Shown here: piece after piece, positions 43,262 to 55,036 of the stretch
Layout: every line of letters starts with the position of its first letter
Position numbering within the stretch: the stretch's first letter is position 1
Source: a bacterium BMS3Bbin14
GTDB taxonomy: Bacteria; Desulfobacterota; Desulfobulbia; Desulfobulbales; Desulfobulbaceae
NCBI GenBank assembly: GCA_002897615.1
Contig: BDTX01000006.1
Span: 124,001 to 188,000, forward strand
DNA: 64,000 nucleotides
Direction: 5' to 3'
The notes under the pieces: model-generated
Seen by the model: only the letters and a program-made list of their open reading frames with translations
What the model was told of the DNA's origin: nothing
The model's database searches: none
Translations under genes and position numbers: made by a program

Positions 43262-44314
43262 TCAGTTTTTGGCTATGTACAGTGTTTGGGTCGGGTAGGC
43301 GAACTCGATTCCGCGTTGATCAAACTCTTCCCTGATCCGGAAATTGATTTCCTGCTGGATGTCCATATACTTGTTGTAATCACTGCTGAGGACATAATAG
43401 ACGACCTCGAAAATGAGACTGAAGTCCCCGTATGAAAAGAAATGGGCCCGGTCAAAGGTGGTCAGGTCGAGATTTTTTATAATCCTGGTGATAATTCCGG
43501 GAATCTCCTTCAGATCCTGCAGGCTCGTTTGATAGGTGACTCCCAGGGAGAAGACCACCCGGCGTTTATTCATCTTTTTGTAGTTGCGTACCCGGGAGTT
43601 GATCAGGTCCGAGTTGGAGAAGACCACCTGCTCGCCGCCCAGGCTCCGTATCCGGGTGGTCTTGATGCCGACGTGTTCGATGGCCCCCATGTAATCTCCG
43701 ACAATGATAAAGTCCCCGATCTTGAAGGGCTTGTCGAATAATATGGCAAAGTAACTGAACATGTCTCCCAGGACCGCCTGTGCCGCCAGCGCAACCGCCA
43801 CCCCGCCGATACCGAGGCCGGCGATGACCGTGGAGATCTTGAAGCCCAGGTTGTCCAGGAGAAAGGTTATGGCGATCCCCCAGACCACCACGTTGATGAC
43901 CGGCAGCAGGCCCTTGATACTGTACCTGCCGGTTGACTCTCCTCCCTTTTCCAGCCATACGGTCTCTATCATATAATTGATTATTGCCACCAGGAACCGG
44001 GCACAGAAGAAGGTCAGCAGGACCGCGATCACGACATCAAAGACCTTGGTGAACGTGGCGCCCAGGGTCAGGGTGTTTATGGAGAGATAGACGACCCCGA
44101 AATAGAAGACCGGGATCAGTTTGTTTTCGAAGACCTGGAGAAAAAAATCATCCAGGGTCGTGCTGGTCCGGGCCGCCCAGACCTTGAGCCGCTTGATGAT
44201 AATGCGCTCCAGGACCCTGGCGAAGATGAGGCCGGCGATGAGAATCGACAGGCTGAGGAGATAATCTGATACGGTATTGTGAAAAATTACCCGCTTCATG
44301 AGTTCTTCGATCAT
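43262..44314 (-). CDS. MscS-family mechanosensitive ion channel
   Basis: 350 residues from ATG 44312-44314, behind GGAGAG. Four or five hydrophobic helices are followed by the pore-lining helix with small residues (GGVAVALAAQAVLGDMFSYFAIL) and the cytoplasmic beta domain starting FKIGDFIIVGDYMGAIEHVG. This matches MscS-like channels that open on membrane tension to release solutes during hypo-osmotic shock. The two extra N-terminal helices place it among mid-size YnaI/MscM-like members. It is single and bounded by mobile elements on both sides (family C at 42985, family A at 44391). Confidence 0.91.
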   Translation of the reverse strand: MIEELMKRVIFHNTVSDYLLSLSILIAGLIFARVLERIIIKRLKVWAARTSTTLDDFFLQVFENKLIPVFYFGVVYLSINTLTLGATFTKVFDVVIAVLLTFFCARFLVAIINYMIETVWLEKGGESTGRYSIKGLLPVINVVVWGIAITFLLDNLGFKISTVIAGLGIGGVAVALAAQAVLGDMFSYFAILFDKPFKIGDFIIVGDYMGAIEHVGIKTTRIRSLGGEQVVFSNSDLINSRVRNYKKMNKRRVVFSLGVTYQTSLQDLKEIPGIITRIIKNLDLTTFDRAHFFSYGDFSLIFEVVYYVLSSDYNKYMDIQQEINFRIREEFDQRGIEFAYPTQTLYIAKN

Positions 44315-44390
44315 ATCAACTCTCCATGTATTTATTAATGTCAGGTGAAGTTTATGTTTTTATAAACAAATCGACTCCGTTTGTTATTTT

Positions 44391-44517
44391 CCTGAATCCG
44401 TTATCGGGCGGACCGCAGTCCGGCGCGGTGAAGATCATAAAATGCATTTATTTGTCAATAATGCAATAAATTTCATATATTGCCTGGGATATTACCGCAA
44501 GCCGTCACGGATTCAGG
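44391..44517 (+). mobile_element. MITE family A, copy 12 (127-bp deletion derivative)
   Basis: The left terminus CCTGAATCCG is joined directly to the internal hairpin (TTATCGGGCGGACCGC) and the intact right half ending GTCACGGATTCAGG. A perfect 5-bp target duplication ATTTT (44386-44390, 44518-44522) is present. The hairpin stem is the compensated GGAC/GTCC variant, as in copy 1. Confidence 0.86.
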
Positions 44518-44791
44518 ATTTTAAAACTCTTCTCTATCTGATTGAAATATGAGATTAGTTAAATATTATCATAAGTGAGAGGAGAAAGGCCATTGTTATA
44601 ACGAATATTTTGGGATGCAGTTTAATAACTGTCTGAAATTACATCTGTTTGGCTGCCCCTGGTTTGGCGGCCGGCGACGCGCCCGGGAGTCGCGGCCACT
44701 CGCCCGGCTTGGCTGCGTCTAACAACAAACGCTCCGCACTGTAAGCCTCTCTTGACTAGGTCTGTAAAACTGATTATTTATTTGTAAATTG

Positions 44792-44943
44792 GTAACCGTT
44801 CACCTGCACCCCATCTTTGTCCGTTTCGCCCTCCTCAGGTACAGGGAGTACACCTCGGAGGGCGAAACGAACGAATCTGGGGCACATCTGAACGGTTACA
44901 GTTACGAGTTGAGGGTAGTTTATTGCCTCTGGTGAACGGTTAC
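44792..44943 (+). mobile_element. MITE family C, copy 2
   Basis: 152 bp with the same 13-bp termini. It differs from copy 1 at one base that I can see (TTTGTTGCC versus TTTATTGCC). A perfect 8-bp target duplication GTAAATTG (44784-44791, 44944-44951) flanks it. It ends 20 bp before tRNA-Leu. Confidence 0.9.
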
Positions 44944-44963
44944 GTAAATTGTAAAAGTTTGAC

Positions 44964-45049
44964 GCGAGAGTGGCGGAACTGGTAGACGCACTGGACTTAG
45001 GATCCAGGGCACCGAGTGTGTGGGGGTTCAACTCCCCCCTCTCGCACCA
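44964..45049 (+). tRNA. tRNA-Leu(UAG)
   Basis: 86 nt with encoded CCA. Acceptor GCGAGAG pairs with CTCTCGC, the anticodon loop CTTAGGA gives anticodon UAG (reads CUN, chiefly CUA), a long variable arm is present, and the T arm is GGGGGTTCAACTCCCCC. Confidence 0.96.
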
Positions 45050-45147
45050 TGCGTAATGAAGAGCCGGGAGCCCCCCTCTTCATGGTGAAAATGAGTCTGA
45101 AACTCTGCCGTCAGGGCAGGGAAAAAATTAAAAAAGGAATTTGGTCC

Positions 45148-46488
45148 ATGGATGTTGTGGTAGAAACGGTAACGAATTTGACCCGGAGACTGTCCGTCAC
45201 CCTCCCGGAAGAGGAAGTGAGCAAGGAACTGAACAAGGCATACGGCAAACTGAAAAAGGATGTCAAGATCAAGGGGTTCCGGCGCGGCAAGGTTCCGCAG
45301 TCTGTCCTGGAGAAAAATTTTCGCCGGAAGGTGGAAGCCGAGGTCGGGGAGCAGCTTGTCCAGGCTACCTATTTTGATGCGGTTGAACAGGAGAAAATAG
45401 ACCCGGTAGTCCACCCTGAAATCAAGTCGCACACCTTTAACGAAGACGGCACCTTTGTTTATGTCGCCGAGGTCGACGTCCGGCCGGTTTTCGACCTTGG
45501 CGAATACAAGGGACTCGAGATAGAAAGGCCGCCGATCGAGGTCACCGATGACGAGGTGGCGGAAAAGCTGGAAGCCCTGCGCCGGGAGCATGCCGTGCTG
45601 CGCCGGGCCGCTGACGATCACGCCATTGTCCCGGACGATATTGCAATCGTTGATTTTCAGGGATTCCACAACGATGCGCCCATGCCTGAGGTCCATAACG
45701 AAGATTACTCGGTGGATGTCGGCTCGGGCAGTCTGGGTAAAGAATTCGAAGAAAAGATCGTCGGCCTCAAGAGAGGTGATAAGACTCTGTATGATGTGGA
45801 TTTTCCGCCTGAATATCCCAGCCCGGTAATGGCCGGCAAGACCGTGACCTTCAAGGTTGATGTCAAGGACATAAAAGAGCGCCTGAAACCGGAACTGGAT
45901 GACGAGTTTGCCAAGGATGTAAATGGCGATTACGAAACCATTGATGATTTGAAAAACGCTGTGCGGCAGGAACTCCTTGAAAAAAAGGAAGCGGCCCTTG
46001 ATGGCGACCTGGATGACCGCATCATGCAGAAGCTGATTGAAAACCATGATTTTGACATCCCGGTCCGGCTGGTGCTTTATGAGCTTGAAGAGATGGAAAA
46101 ACAGCTTGAGGCGAATCTGAAACAGAGCGGACTGACCCTGGAATCCGCCGGAATCAAGCGTGAAGATCTCGTCGCCAGGAATCGGGAAGTCGCTGAAAAG
46201 CGGGTTCGCGGAGATTTCCTCCTCAAGAAGATCGCCGAGGTTGAAGAAATAAAGGTCGAGGATGCGGACATTGAGAACGGCTACCAGCGTATCGCCGGGC
46301 AGTATAAAATGACGGTCCCTGAGGTGAAGCAGTACTTTCAGCGGCGCGAGGAGATCTTGCCGTTCGTCAATGAGTTGCTCAATGAAAAAATTCTGCGGTT
46401 TATGCGTGAAGCGGCGAACATAATCGAGGTGCCTGCCGGCCCGCAGGAAGCGGTGGTGGAATCAGGTGAGGCCGAGAGCGGATCTTGA
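45148..46488 (+). CDS. tig: Trigger factor
   Basis: 446 residues from ATG 45148, behind AAGGAA; the upstream in-frame extension covers the tRNA and is not coding. N-terminal ribosome-binding domain with the signature GFRRGKVP (about residues 43-50), then the FKBP-like prolyl isomerase domain (about 150-245: VDFQGF.., VGSGSLGKEFEEKIVG, FKVDVKDIK), then the long helical chaperone domain. It binds the exit of the ribosome and protects nascent chains. It heads the tig-clpP-clpX-lon series, a protein quality-control cluster. Confidence 0.95.
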   Translation: MDVVVETVTNLTRRLSVTLPEEEVSKELNKAYGKLKKDVKIKGFRRGKVPQSVLEKNFRRKVEAEVGEQLVQATYFDAVEQEKIDPVVHPEIKSHTFNEDGTFVYVAEVDVRPVFDLGEYKGLEIERPPIEVTDDEVAEKLEALRREHAVLRRAADDHAIVPDDIAIVDFQGFHNDAPMPEVHNEDYSVDVGSGSLGKEFEEKIVGLKRGDKTLYDVDFPPEYPSPVMAGKTVTFKVDVKDIKERLKPELDDEFAKDVNGDYETIDDLKNAVRQELLEKKEAALDGDLDDRIMQKLIENHDFDIPVRLVLYELEEMEKQLEANLKQSGLTLESAGIKREDLVARNREVAEKRVRGDFLLKKIAEVEEIKVEDADIENGYQRIAGQYKMTVPEVKQYFQRREEILPFVNELLNEKILRFMREAANIIEVPAGPQEAVVESGEAESGS

Positions 46489-46585
46489 CATAAAACCCGG
46501 AATAGCGCATGATAAAGGTATACCTGTTATTTTTTTTGATTTTTGATATTGAATTCCGCCCCGGGCGGATCAGGAGTATAGCAAG

Positions 46586-47197
46586 ATGAATTTGGTTCCC
46601 ATGGTTGTTGAGCAGAGTCCCCGTGGTGAGCGGGCTTTTGATATTTATTCCCGGCTGCTCAAAGAACGTATTGTTTTCCTGGGCACGCCGGTGACTGATG
46701 ATATGGCCAGCCTGATTATTGCGCAGTTTTTGTTTCTTGAGGCCGATGATCCGGACAAGGATATCACCTTTTATATCAATTCCCCCGGCGGCTCGGTAAC
46801 GGCCGGCCTGGCCATTTATGATACAATGCAGTATGTCCGTTCCGAGGTGGCGACGCTGTGTATGGGGCAGGCCGCGTCCATGGGAGCGCTTTTGTTGGCG
46901 GCCGGTGCCCCGGGTAAACGTTTTTCCCTGCCCAGCGCCCGGATTATGATCCACCAGCCCATGGGCGGATTTCAGGGTCAGGCCACGGATGTCGATATCC
47001 ACGCCCGCGAGATTCTGCGGATGCGTGAGGATTTGAACCGGATTCTGGCCAGGCATACCGGTCGAACGATCAAGAAGGTTCAAGCCGACACTGAACGTGA
47101 TAATTTTATGGGCCCTGAAGAGGCGGTCAAGTATGGAATAATTGATAAGGTTCTTGTCAGCAGGGAGAAGACCGACAAGGAGAAAAAAAATGGCTGA
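46586..47197 (+). CDS. clpP: ClpP protease proteolytic subunit
   Basis: 203 residues, normal length. Catalytic triad: Ser in [11 protein letters not shown] (about 98), His in [12 protein letters not shown] (about 123) and Asp near 172. The N-terminus [19 protein letters not shown] is typical and processed in homologues. It forms the two-ring tetradecamer that degrades proteins unfolded by ClpX. The ribosome site is AGGAG. It overlaps the clpX start by 8 bp, so the two are translationally coupled. Confidence 0.96.
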   Translation: MNLVPMVVEQSPRGERAFDIYSRLLKERIVFLGTPVTDDMASLIIAQFLFLEADDPDKDITFYINSPGGSVTAGLAIYDTMQYVRSEVATLCMGQAASMGALLLAAGAPGKRFSLPSARIMIHQPMGGFQGQATDVDIHAREILRMREDLNRILARHTGRTIKKVQADTERDNFMGPEEAVKYGIIDKVLVSREKTDKEKKNG

Positions 47198-48461
47198 AGA
47201 TTTTCGTGATGATCACGGCATTTCGTGTTCCTGCTCATTCTGTGGCAAAAGCCAGGAAGAGGTGGGCAAGCTCGTTGCCGGACCCAATGTTTATATCTGT
47301 GATGAGTGCATTGATCTCTGTAACGAGATCGTGCAGGACGGCACTGATGCCGATAAGGACGCCGAGCGTCTGCTCAACATTCTCAAGCCCAGTGAAATCA
47401 ATAAGTTTCTTGATGGCTACGTCATTGGCCAGGACTTTGCCAAGAGGGTGCTGTCCGTCGCGGTCTACAACCATTACAAGCGCATTGAGTCACAGGCGCA
47501 GGGCTTGGGGGATGATGTTGAGCTGCAGAAAAGCAATATTATCCTGATCGGACCCACGGGCAGCGGGAAAACCCTGTTGGCCCAGACCCTGGCCCGGGTA
47601 TTGAATGTGCCTTTTTCCATCGCCGACGCCACCACCTTGACCGAAGCAGGGTATGTCGGCGATGATGTGGAAAATATTCTCGTCAGCCTGCTGCAGGCGG
47701 CTGATTATGATATTGAACTGGCCGAGCGGGGCATTATCTATATCGACGAGATTGACAAGATCGCCCGCAAGTCCGACAGTCCTTCCCTGACCCGCGATGT
47801 TTCCGGAGAAGGGGTGCAGCAGGCCCTGCTCAAGATTATCGAGGGCACGGTTGCCTCGGTCCCGCCCAAGGGCGGCCGTAAGCATCCGCAACAGGAATTG
47901 GTGCGGATCAATACGGAAAATATTCTGTTTATCTGCGGCGGTGCCTTTGTCGGCCTCGACGGGGTTATCAAGAGACGTACCGGGACCAAGGCCATTGGTT
48001 TCGGCGCCAAGGTCGTCGGCAACTCCGATAAAAAAGTCGGCGAAGTCCTGGCCGAGGTCCAGCCGGAAGATCTGCTCAAATTCGGACTTATTCCCGAGCT
48101 GGTTGGACGGTTGCCGGTTATCGCCACCATGGTCGAGTTGCTGGAGGAGGACCTGATTCGTATCCTGCAGGAGCCGAAAAACGCCTTGACCAAACAGTAT
48201 CAGAAACTGTTCGAGTTCGAGGGCATCTCCCTCCGTTTCACGGCCGGGGCGCTGCTGGCAATCGCCACGAAAGCCATGAAGCGAAAGTCAGGGGCCCGGG
48301 GGTTACGTTCGGTTATGGAAGAGGCCATGCTGGACGTGATGTTTGACCTGCCGTCTGAAAAAAACAAGGTAACGGAATGTGTCATCAGCGAACAGGTTAT
48401 TACCAATGGTGACTATCCGGTTATCCTGTATGATAATCTTGAAAACAAGAAGAGCGCCTGA
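47190..48461 (+). CDS. clpX: ClpX ATPase, unfoldase of ClpXP
   Basis: 423 residues from ATG 47190, chosen because AAGGAG lies 8 bp upstream; a longer frame runs within clpP. The N-terminal zinc-binding domain has C-x2-C (CSFCGK) and CDECI. The AAA+ core has Walker A GPTGSGKT, the pore loop of ClpX (GYVGDD), Walker B IIYIDEID, and the [23 protein letters not shown] segment. Near the middle, [10 protein letters not shown] matches the family. It recognises, unfolds and feeds substrates into ClpP. Confidence 0.96.
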   Translation: MAEDFRDDHGISCSCSFCGKSQEEVGKLVAGPNVYICDECIDLCNEIVQDGTDADKDAERLLNILKPSEINKFLDGYVIGQDFAKRVLSVAVYNHYKRIESQAQGLGDDVELQKSNIILIGPTGSGKTLLAQTLARVLNVPFSIADATTLTEAGYVGDDVENILVSLLQAADYDIELAERGIIYIDEIDKIARKSDSPSLTRDVSGEGVQQALLKIIEGTVASVPPKGGRKHPQQELVRINTENILFICGGAFVGLDGVIKRRTGTKAIGFGAKVVGNSDKKVGEVLAEVQPEDLLKFGLIPELVGRLPVIATMVELLEEDLIRILQEPKNALTKQYQKLFEFEGISLRFTAGALLAIATKAMKRKSGARGLRSVMEEAMLDVMFDLPSEKNKVTECVISEQVITNGDYPVILYDNLENKKSA

Positions 48462-48469
48462 GAGAGAGT

Positions 48470-50884
<2,415 letters not shown>

Positions 50885-51112
50885 GGGCGGCCTGAAAAAA
50901 GGTCGCAGGATCGGCGCCCGGATGCGGGCTGGATTCATTGCGCCGATTGGGCCGACCATCAGGTTGAATTACGGTTGAATTACGAATAATTTGAGATTGA
51001 GCCCGGGAAATCGGGAACAAATCCGGGGGCAAATGATAGGGCGCAGGCCGCCTTGATTCCGCTTTTTTCCTTGACTGAAAGGGGTTATCCTGCTAAAAGG
51101 CTCTTTCTATGT

Positions 51113-51188
51113 GGGCGGATAGCTCAGCTGGGAGAGCATCGGCCTTACAAGCCGAGGGTCACAGGTTCGAGCCCTGTTCCGCCCACCA
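51113..51188 (+). tRNA. tRNA-Val(UAC)
   Basis: 76 nt, CCA encoded. Acceptor GGGCGGA pairs with TCCGCCC, the anticodon loop CTTACAA gives UAC, and the T arm is ACAGGTTCGAGCCCTGT. It is 10 bp from the following tRNA-Asp. Confidence 0.97.
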
Positions 51189-51198
51189 CATAGACTCT

Positions 51199-51275
<77 letters not shown>

Positions 51276-51284
51276 GAGAAATCA

Positions 51285-51318
51285 GGGAGCCAGGCATTTT
51301 GCCTGGCTCCCTTTTTTT
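51285..51318 (+). terminator. Intrinsic terminator after the tRNA pair
   Basis: Perfect stem GGGAGCCAGGCA / TGCCTGGCTCCC with TTT loop and seven T residues after it. Confidence 0.93.
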
Positions 51319-51493
51319 GTTTTTTCCGTTTTTTTGTTTATTCTGTTCCCCCCGCTGTCCGCAACACATGAAGGCCGGATTCAGAACTGAGAACGATGTT
51401 GACAAGCACTATCTTTCAAGGCAAACTAACTGTGGTTTCGCGGGGATTGATGGTTGATGCCAAGTCGATGTGTATGAGGGGGGCAGGGGGGTC

Positions 51494-54400
51494 GTGAATA
51501 AGCGATGGAAATATTTTCTGACATCGGCACTGGTGCTCGTCCTTGCCTTTATTGTCCTGTTACCTCCGGTTCTGTCATCAAACTTCGCCCGTCGTCTGAT
51601 TCTTGCCCGGCTTAACGAAAGAATCCCCGGAGAGCTTATTGTTAAATCCTGGTTGGTCGGCTGGAGCCAGGGGGTGCTGTGCCGGAATATTACCTACCGT
51701 AATCCCGACCTGGGGATCCGGGTCACGATTCCCAAGATAACCTGTAGTCATGGCTTACTTGAACTTGTCACGGCCCCGAAGAATCTCGGGTTCATCACCG
51801 TCGACTCTCCTGTCGTCGAGATTACTCCGCGCCTGAAATCGGGACTCAAGTCCGGGCCGGCAAAAAACGGTTTTTCCCGGTCGCGGCGGGAGAGCCGAAA
51901 GGGCAAAGAAAAAGAGACGGGTCTCTCCCCCTGGGAGGGGATGGTGGCCGAACTGCTGGTCAAGGACGGTCAGGTTAATGCTTCTTCCGCCGGCGGCAAG
52001 ATAACCGGGCTTGCGCAACACCTTGAATTGCATTCATTTTTATCCGGCGGCGTGATTACCTTTGATCTGAAGTTCGGTGCCGGGGATAAAAAAGGCAAGG
52101 TGGAGGCCCAGGGTTCTCTGAACCTGCCGGTCCGGCAGGGGACGTCGCCTGAGACCCTGCTGGCCAAGGTCGATGTCAAGATAGCCGATCTGCAATTGAA
52201 GGAGATCCTGGCCACGGCCGCGTCAAGGGGTGATTTGCCGACCGGGCAGGGCATCCTCAATGCCGACTTCCACCTCAAGGCGGCAGGCACCAGGGATTTC
52301 CAGGTGCAGGGCAAGGCCGGGCTGGCCGCTTTGCAGTTGAGCGGCGGCTTCCTGGGCCAGGATCAACCCGTACTCCATAATGTGCAACTGGCGCTTGACT
52401 GTGACCGGAAGGCCGGCCGGGGCTGGCACCTCACCCGCCTGGATCTTGATTCCGACCTGGCATCGCTTCATGCCGCCGGCGAATACGGCACAGTTCATAA
52501 ACAACTGACCGGCCGGGCCAAGGTGAACCTGCCGGTCCTGTTCGACCTCTTTCCGCATCTGCTCAGGGTCAGAAAGGACGGGCAGCTAAAGTCCGGGACT
52601 CTCGATCTCGATGTCACGCTGGCACAGGTCGGCCAGGCCGTGAAACTGACAGCCAGGGCGCGGGCCGATCAGCTCGGCGGCGTGTTTCATGGCCGTTCCT
52701 TTGTCTGGAACAAGCCGGTATCCCTGTGGTTGAATGGTGAAAAGAACGGCCGGGGCATGCGGATCAGCAGGCTGGATCTCGAGGCGCCATTTATCCACGC
52801 CCGCGGCCGGGGTAACCTCAGTTCCTTTTCCCTGGTGGCCTCGGCGGATTTGCGGCAGGCGTTCAAGGAAATTAAAAAGTTTTTTGTTTTTCAATGGTCC
52901 GGCGGCGGCATCTTGGACCTCAAGGCGACATCCGTCCTGCAAGACGATCACCGTTATCGGATCGACACGAATTTCACGATCAGCAAGTGTATCCTCTTTC
53001 ACTCCGGCCAGCTGGTATTGCCGCCGCATCAGTTGTCTTTTACCAGCCGGGTCCTGGTCCCCCGGTCATTCCCCTGGCAGCAGGACTCACCTCTGGACGT
53101 GCAGCTGACGGCCTCTTCCTGGCCGGGCAAAATCACCCTGACCGCCGGGGGCTTGCAGCGCCGGGCCGGTTCGTTTTCCAGCCGCTATACCGTCGATGCC
53201 AAGCTCGACCTGGAGCGGGTCGCCGACCTGCTGCAAACTTTCGGCATTCTCCACCGTGACACGACAATGGCGGGAAACCTGCGGTTGCAGGCCTCCGGGT
53301 TCTTTGACCGGGGGACCCTGGCGGTCCGGGAGCTCGACGGTAAAATAGCCGATTTCATCCTTAACCGGCCCGGCCTGGCCTACCATGATCAAAATATCCG
53401 TCTGCGCATTAACAGGCCGGCGGCCAAAGGGCAGCCGCCGGTTTTCGTTCATGGCCTGGCGGTTAGTAAAAACCGCACTGAATTCTTCCGGACCGGGGCG
53501 GGGAACACGGCCGTTGTTTTTCCCGACCACAGCCTGTTCCTGCGCAATGTTCAGGTCAAGGCGGCGCTGGGAAAAATGACGGTGAAAGAGCTGGCCCTGA
53601 CCGATTGGCAAAGGCCGCTGGAGATATTGCGTTCCGGGATAAAAATGGATGTCGACCTGAAAAGGCTGGCCAAACTCCTGCACGGCATGGGTAAGCTGTC
53701 CCCGTCGACCGGGCTCCGTGGTTCGGCGCACCTGGTTTTCGATGTTTCCGGGCCGGGACCCGGCGGCCAGCGGCTGAGCTCGAAGTTGCAGCTCAGGAAT
53801 TTCAGCCTGCTCCGGCGGAAAAAGAAGCTGTATTCCGATCGAAATATCAGCGCGGCCGTGGAGATGCAGGGGCGGCTTTTTACCGGCAACGCGGTAATCA
53901 AGACCGTGGCCCTGCATTCAGGCGCCCTTGATCTCGAGGCCACCGGCAGCATCGAAGGGACCAAGGGGAAGCGGCTCCTCAAGGCCCAGGGTAAGCTGAC
54001 CCCGGATTTAAAGCGGGTTGCCTCGATTCTGCATAACCGCTTCGGCCTTGACCTGGCGATGACCGGGCGAAAAACCGAGGCTTTTATTTTGCAATATCCG
54101 CTGGACGAAGAGGGAGCGGAACTCAAGAAACACTTTGAATTTTTTACCAAGCTCTATGCCGGCCATGTCGGATACATGGGGCTTGACCTTTCGGACCTGG
54201 ACATGCCCGTGTATATGGAGAAAGGTGTCCTGCACATGGATTTCACGGGGCAGGTGAACGGCGGTACCCTTGACCTGGCTCCGGAGCTTACCCTGACGTC
54301 CGAGCCTGCCGTTCTCACCGTGCCGCGTAACAGCCGCATTCTCACCAATGTCCGGTTGCAAAAGTCCCTGGTCAAACTCCTGGGACGTGTTCATCCGCTG

Positions 54401-54964
54401 TTCGGCCTGTTGGCGACCCCATCCGGTCAGTTGGATGTCCGGCTCAATTCATTTTCCTGGCCCCTGGTTCACCAGGGCGGCCGGAAGGCCGCGTTTTCGG
54501 TTGTTTTCGATGTCAGCCGGGTCAAGCTGAACAGCTCTCCGCTGCTGCGGGAGGTGTTGTCCGGTTTCGGCCGGGAAGATGACCGGCTCAGGCTGGGTGA
54601 TAAGGAGATGACGTGTTACGGCAGCAACGGCCGGATCACCTGTTCCCCGGTTCACATCCTTGTTGCCGGTTCAGAGATGCTGCTGACCGGTTCCGTCGGT
54701 ATGGATCAGTCGTTGCAGTACATCCTCCAGGTCCCGCTGACCCCTGGACTTGTCGGCAGGGAAGCCTATCGTGTATTGAAGGGAACAATGGTCCGGGTAC
54801 CTATCCGGGGCACCATCGGTCATCCGGCCTTTGATCGAAACATGGTTGTCGATACGGTGAGAGATCTCGTTCAGCACGCGGCCGGCCGGGTAATTAATCA
54901 ACAGCTGGAAAAGGTGCTGCCTGATTTGCTGCCGGGAGTTTTCGGCGCGCCGCCCCAACAGTAG
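51494..54964 (+). CDS. AsmA/YhdP-like large envelope protein
   Basis: 1156 residues from GTG 51494, behind a GGGGGG stretch; an ATG at 51470 would add eight residues through that site. One N-terminal membrane helix (about 6-26) follows KRW. The rest is a very long beta-rich repeat protein with no further helix. The N-terminal ILARLNERIPGELIVKSWLVGWSQG and C-terminal IPIRGTIGHPAFDRNMVVD resemble AsmA/YhdP/TamB relatives, which bridge the periplasm and move phospholipids toward the outer membrane. The exact subgroup is uncertain. A low-complexity basic segment (about 115-150) interrupts the N-terminal domain. Confidence 0.75.
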   Translation: MNKRWKYFLTSALVLVLAFIVLLPPVLSSNFARRLILARLNERIPGELIVKSWLVGWSQGVLCRNITYRNPDLGIRVTIPKITCSHGLLELVTAPKNLGFITVDSPVVEITPRLKSGLKSGPAKNGFSRSRRESRKGKEKETGLSPWEGMVAELLVKDGQVNASSAGGKITGLAQHLELHSFLSGGVITFDLKFGAGDKKGKVEAQGSLNLPVRQGTSPETLLAKVDVKIADLQLKEILATAASRGDLPTGQGILNADFHLKAAGTRDFQVQGKAGLAALQLSGGFLGQDQPVLHNVQLALDCDRKAGRGWHLTRLDLDSDLASLHAAGEYGTVHKQLTGRAKVNLPVLFDLFPHLLRVRKDGQLKSGTLDLDVTLAQVGQAVKLTARARADQLGGVFHGRSFVWNKPVSLWLNGEKNGRGMRISRLDLEAPFIHARGRGNLSSFSLVASADLRQAFKEIKKFFVFQWSGGGILDLKATSVLQDDHRYRIDTNFTISKCILFHSGQLVLPPHQLSFTSRVLVPRSFPWQQDSPLDVQLTASSWPGKITLTAGGLQRRAGSFSSRYTVDAKLDLERVADLLQTFGILHRDTTMAGNLRLQASGFFDRGTLAVRELDGKIADFILNRPGLAYHDQNIRLRINRPAAKGQPPVFVHGLAVSKNRTEFFRTGAGNTAVVFPDHSLFLRNVQVKAALGKMTVKELALTDWQRPLEILRSGIKMDVDLKRLAKLLHGMGKLSPSTGLRGSAHLVFDVSGPGPGGQRLSSKLQLRNFSLLRRKKKLYSDRNISAAVEMQGRLFTGNAVIKTVALHSGALDLEATGSIEGTKGKRLLKAQGKLTPDLKRVASILHNRFGLDLAMTGRKTEAFILQYPLDEEGAELKKHFEFFTKLYAGHVGYMGLDLSDLDMPVYMEKGVLHMDFTGQVNGGTLDLAPELTLTSEPAVLTVPRNSRILTNVRLQKSLVKLLGRVHPLFGLLATPSGQLDVRLNSFSWPLVHQGGRKAAFSVVFDVSRVKLNSSPLLREVLSGFGREDDRLRLGDKEMTCYGSNGRITCSPVHILVAGSEMLLTGSVGMDQSLQYILQVPLTPGLVGREAYRVLKGTMVRVPIRGTIGHPAFDRNMVVDTVRDLVQHAAGRVINQQLEKVLPDLLPGVFGAPPQQ

Positions 54965-55036
54965 GCGAATCAGGTTCGGCCATGGAAAAATTGAATCAGT
55001 TTTAATTACATATTTTTTGATATTGGAGGAAACATC

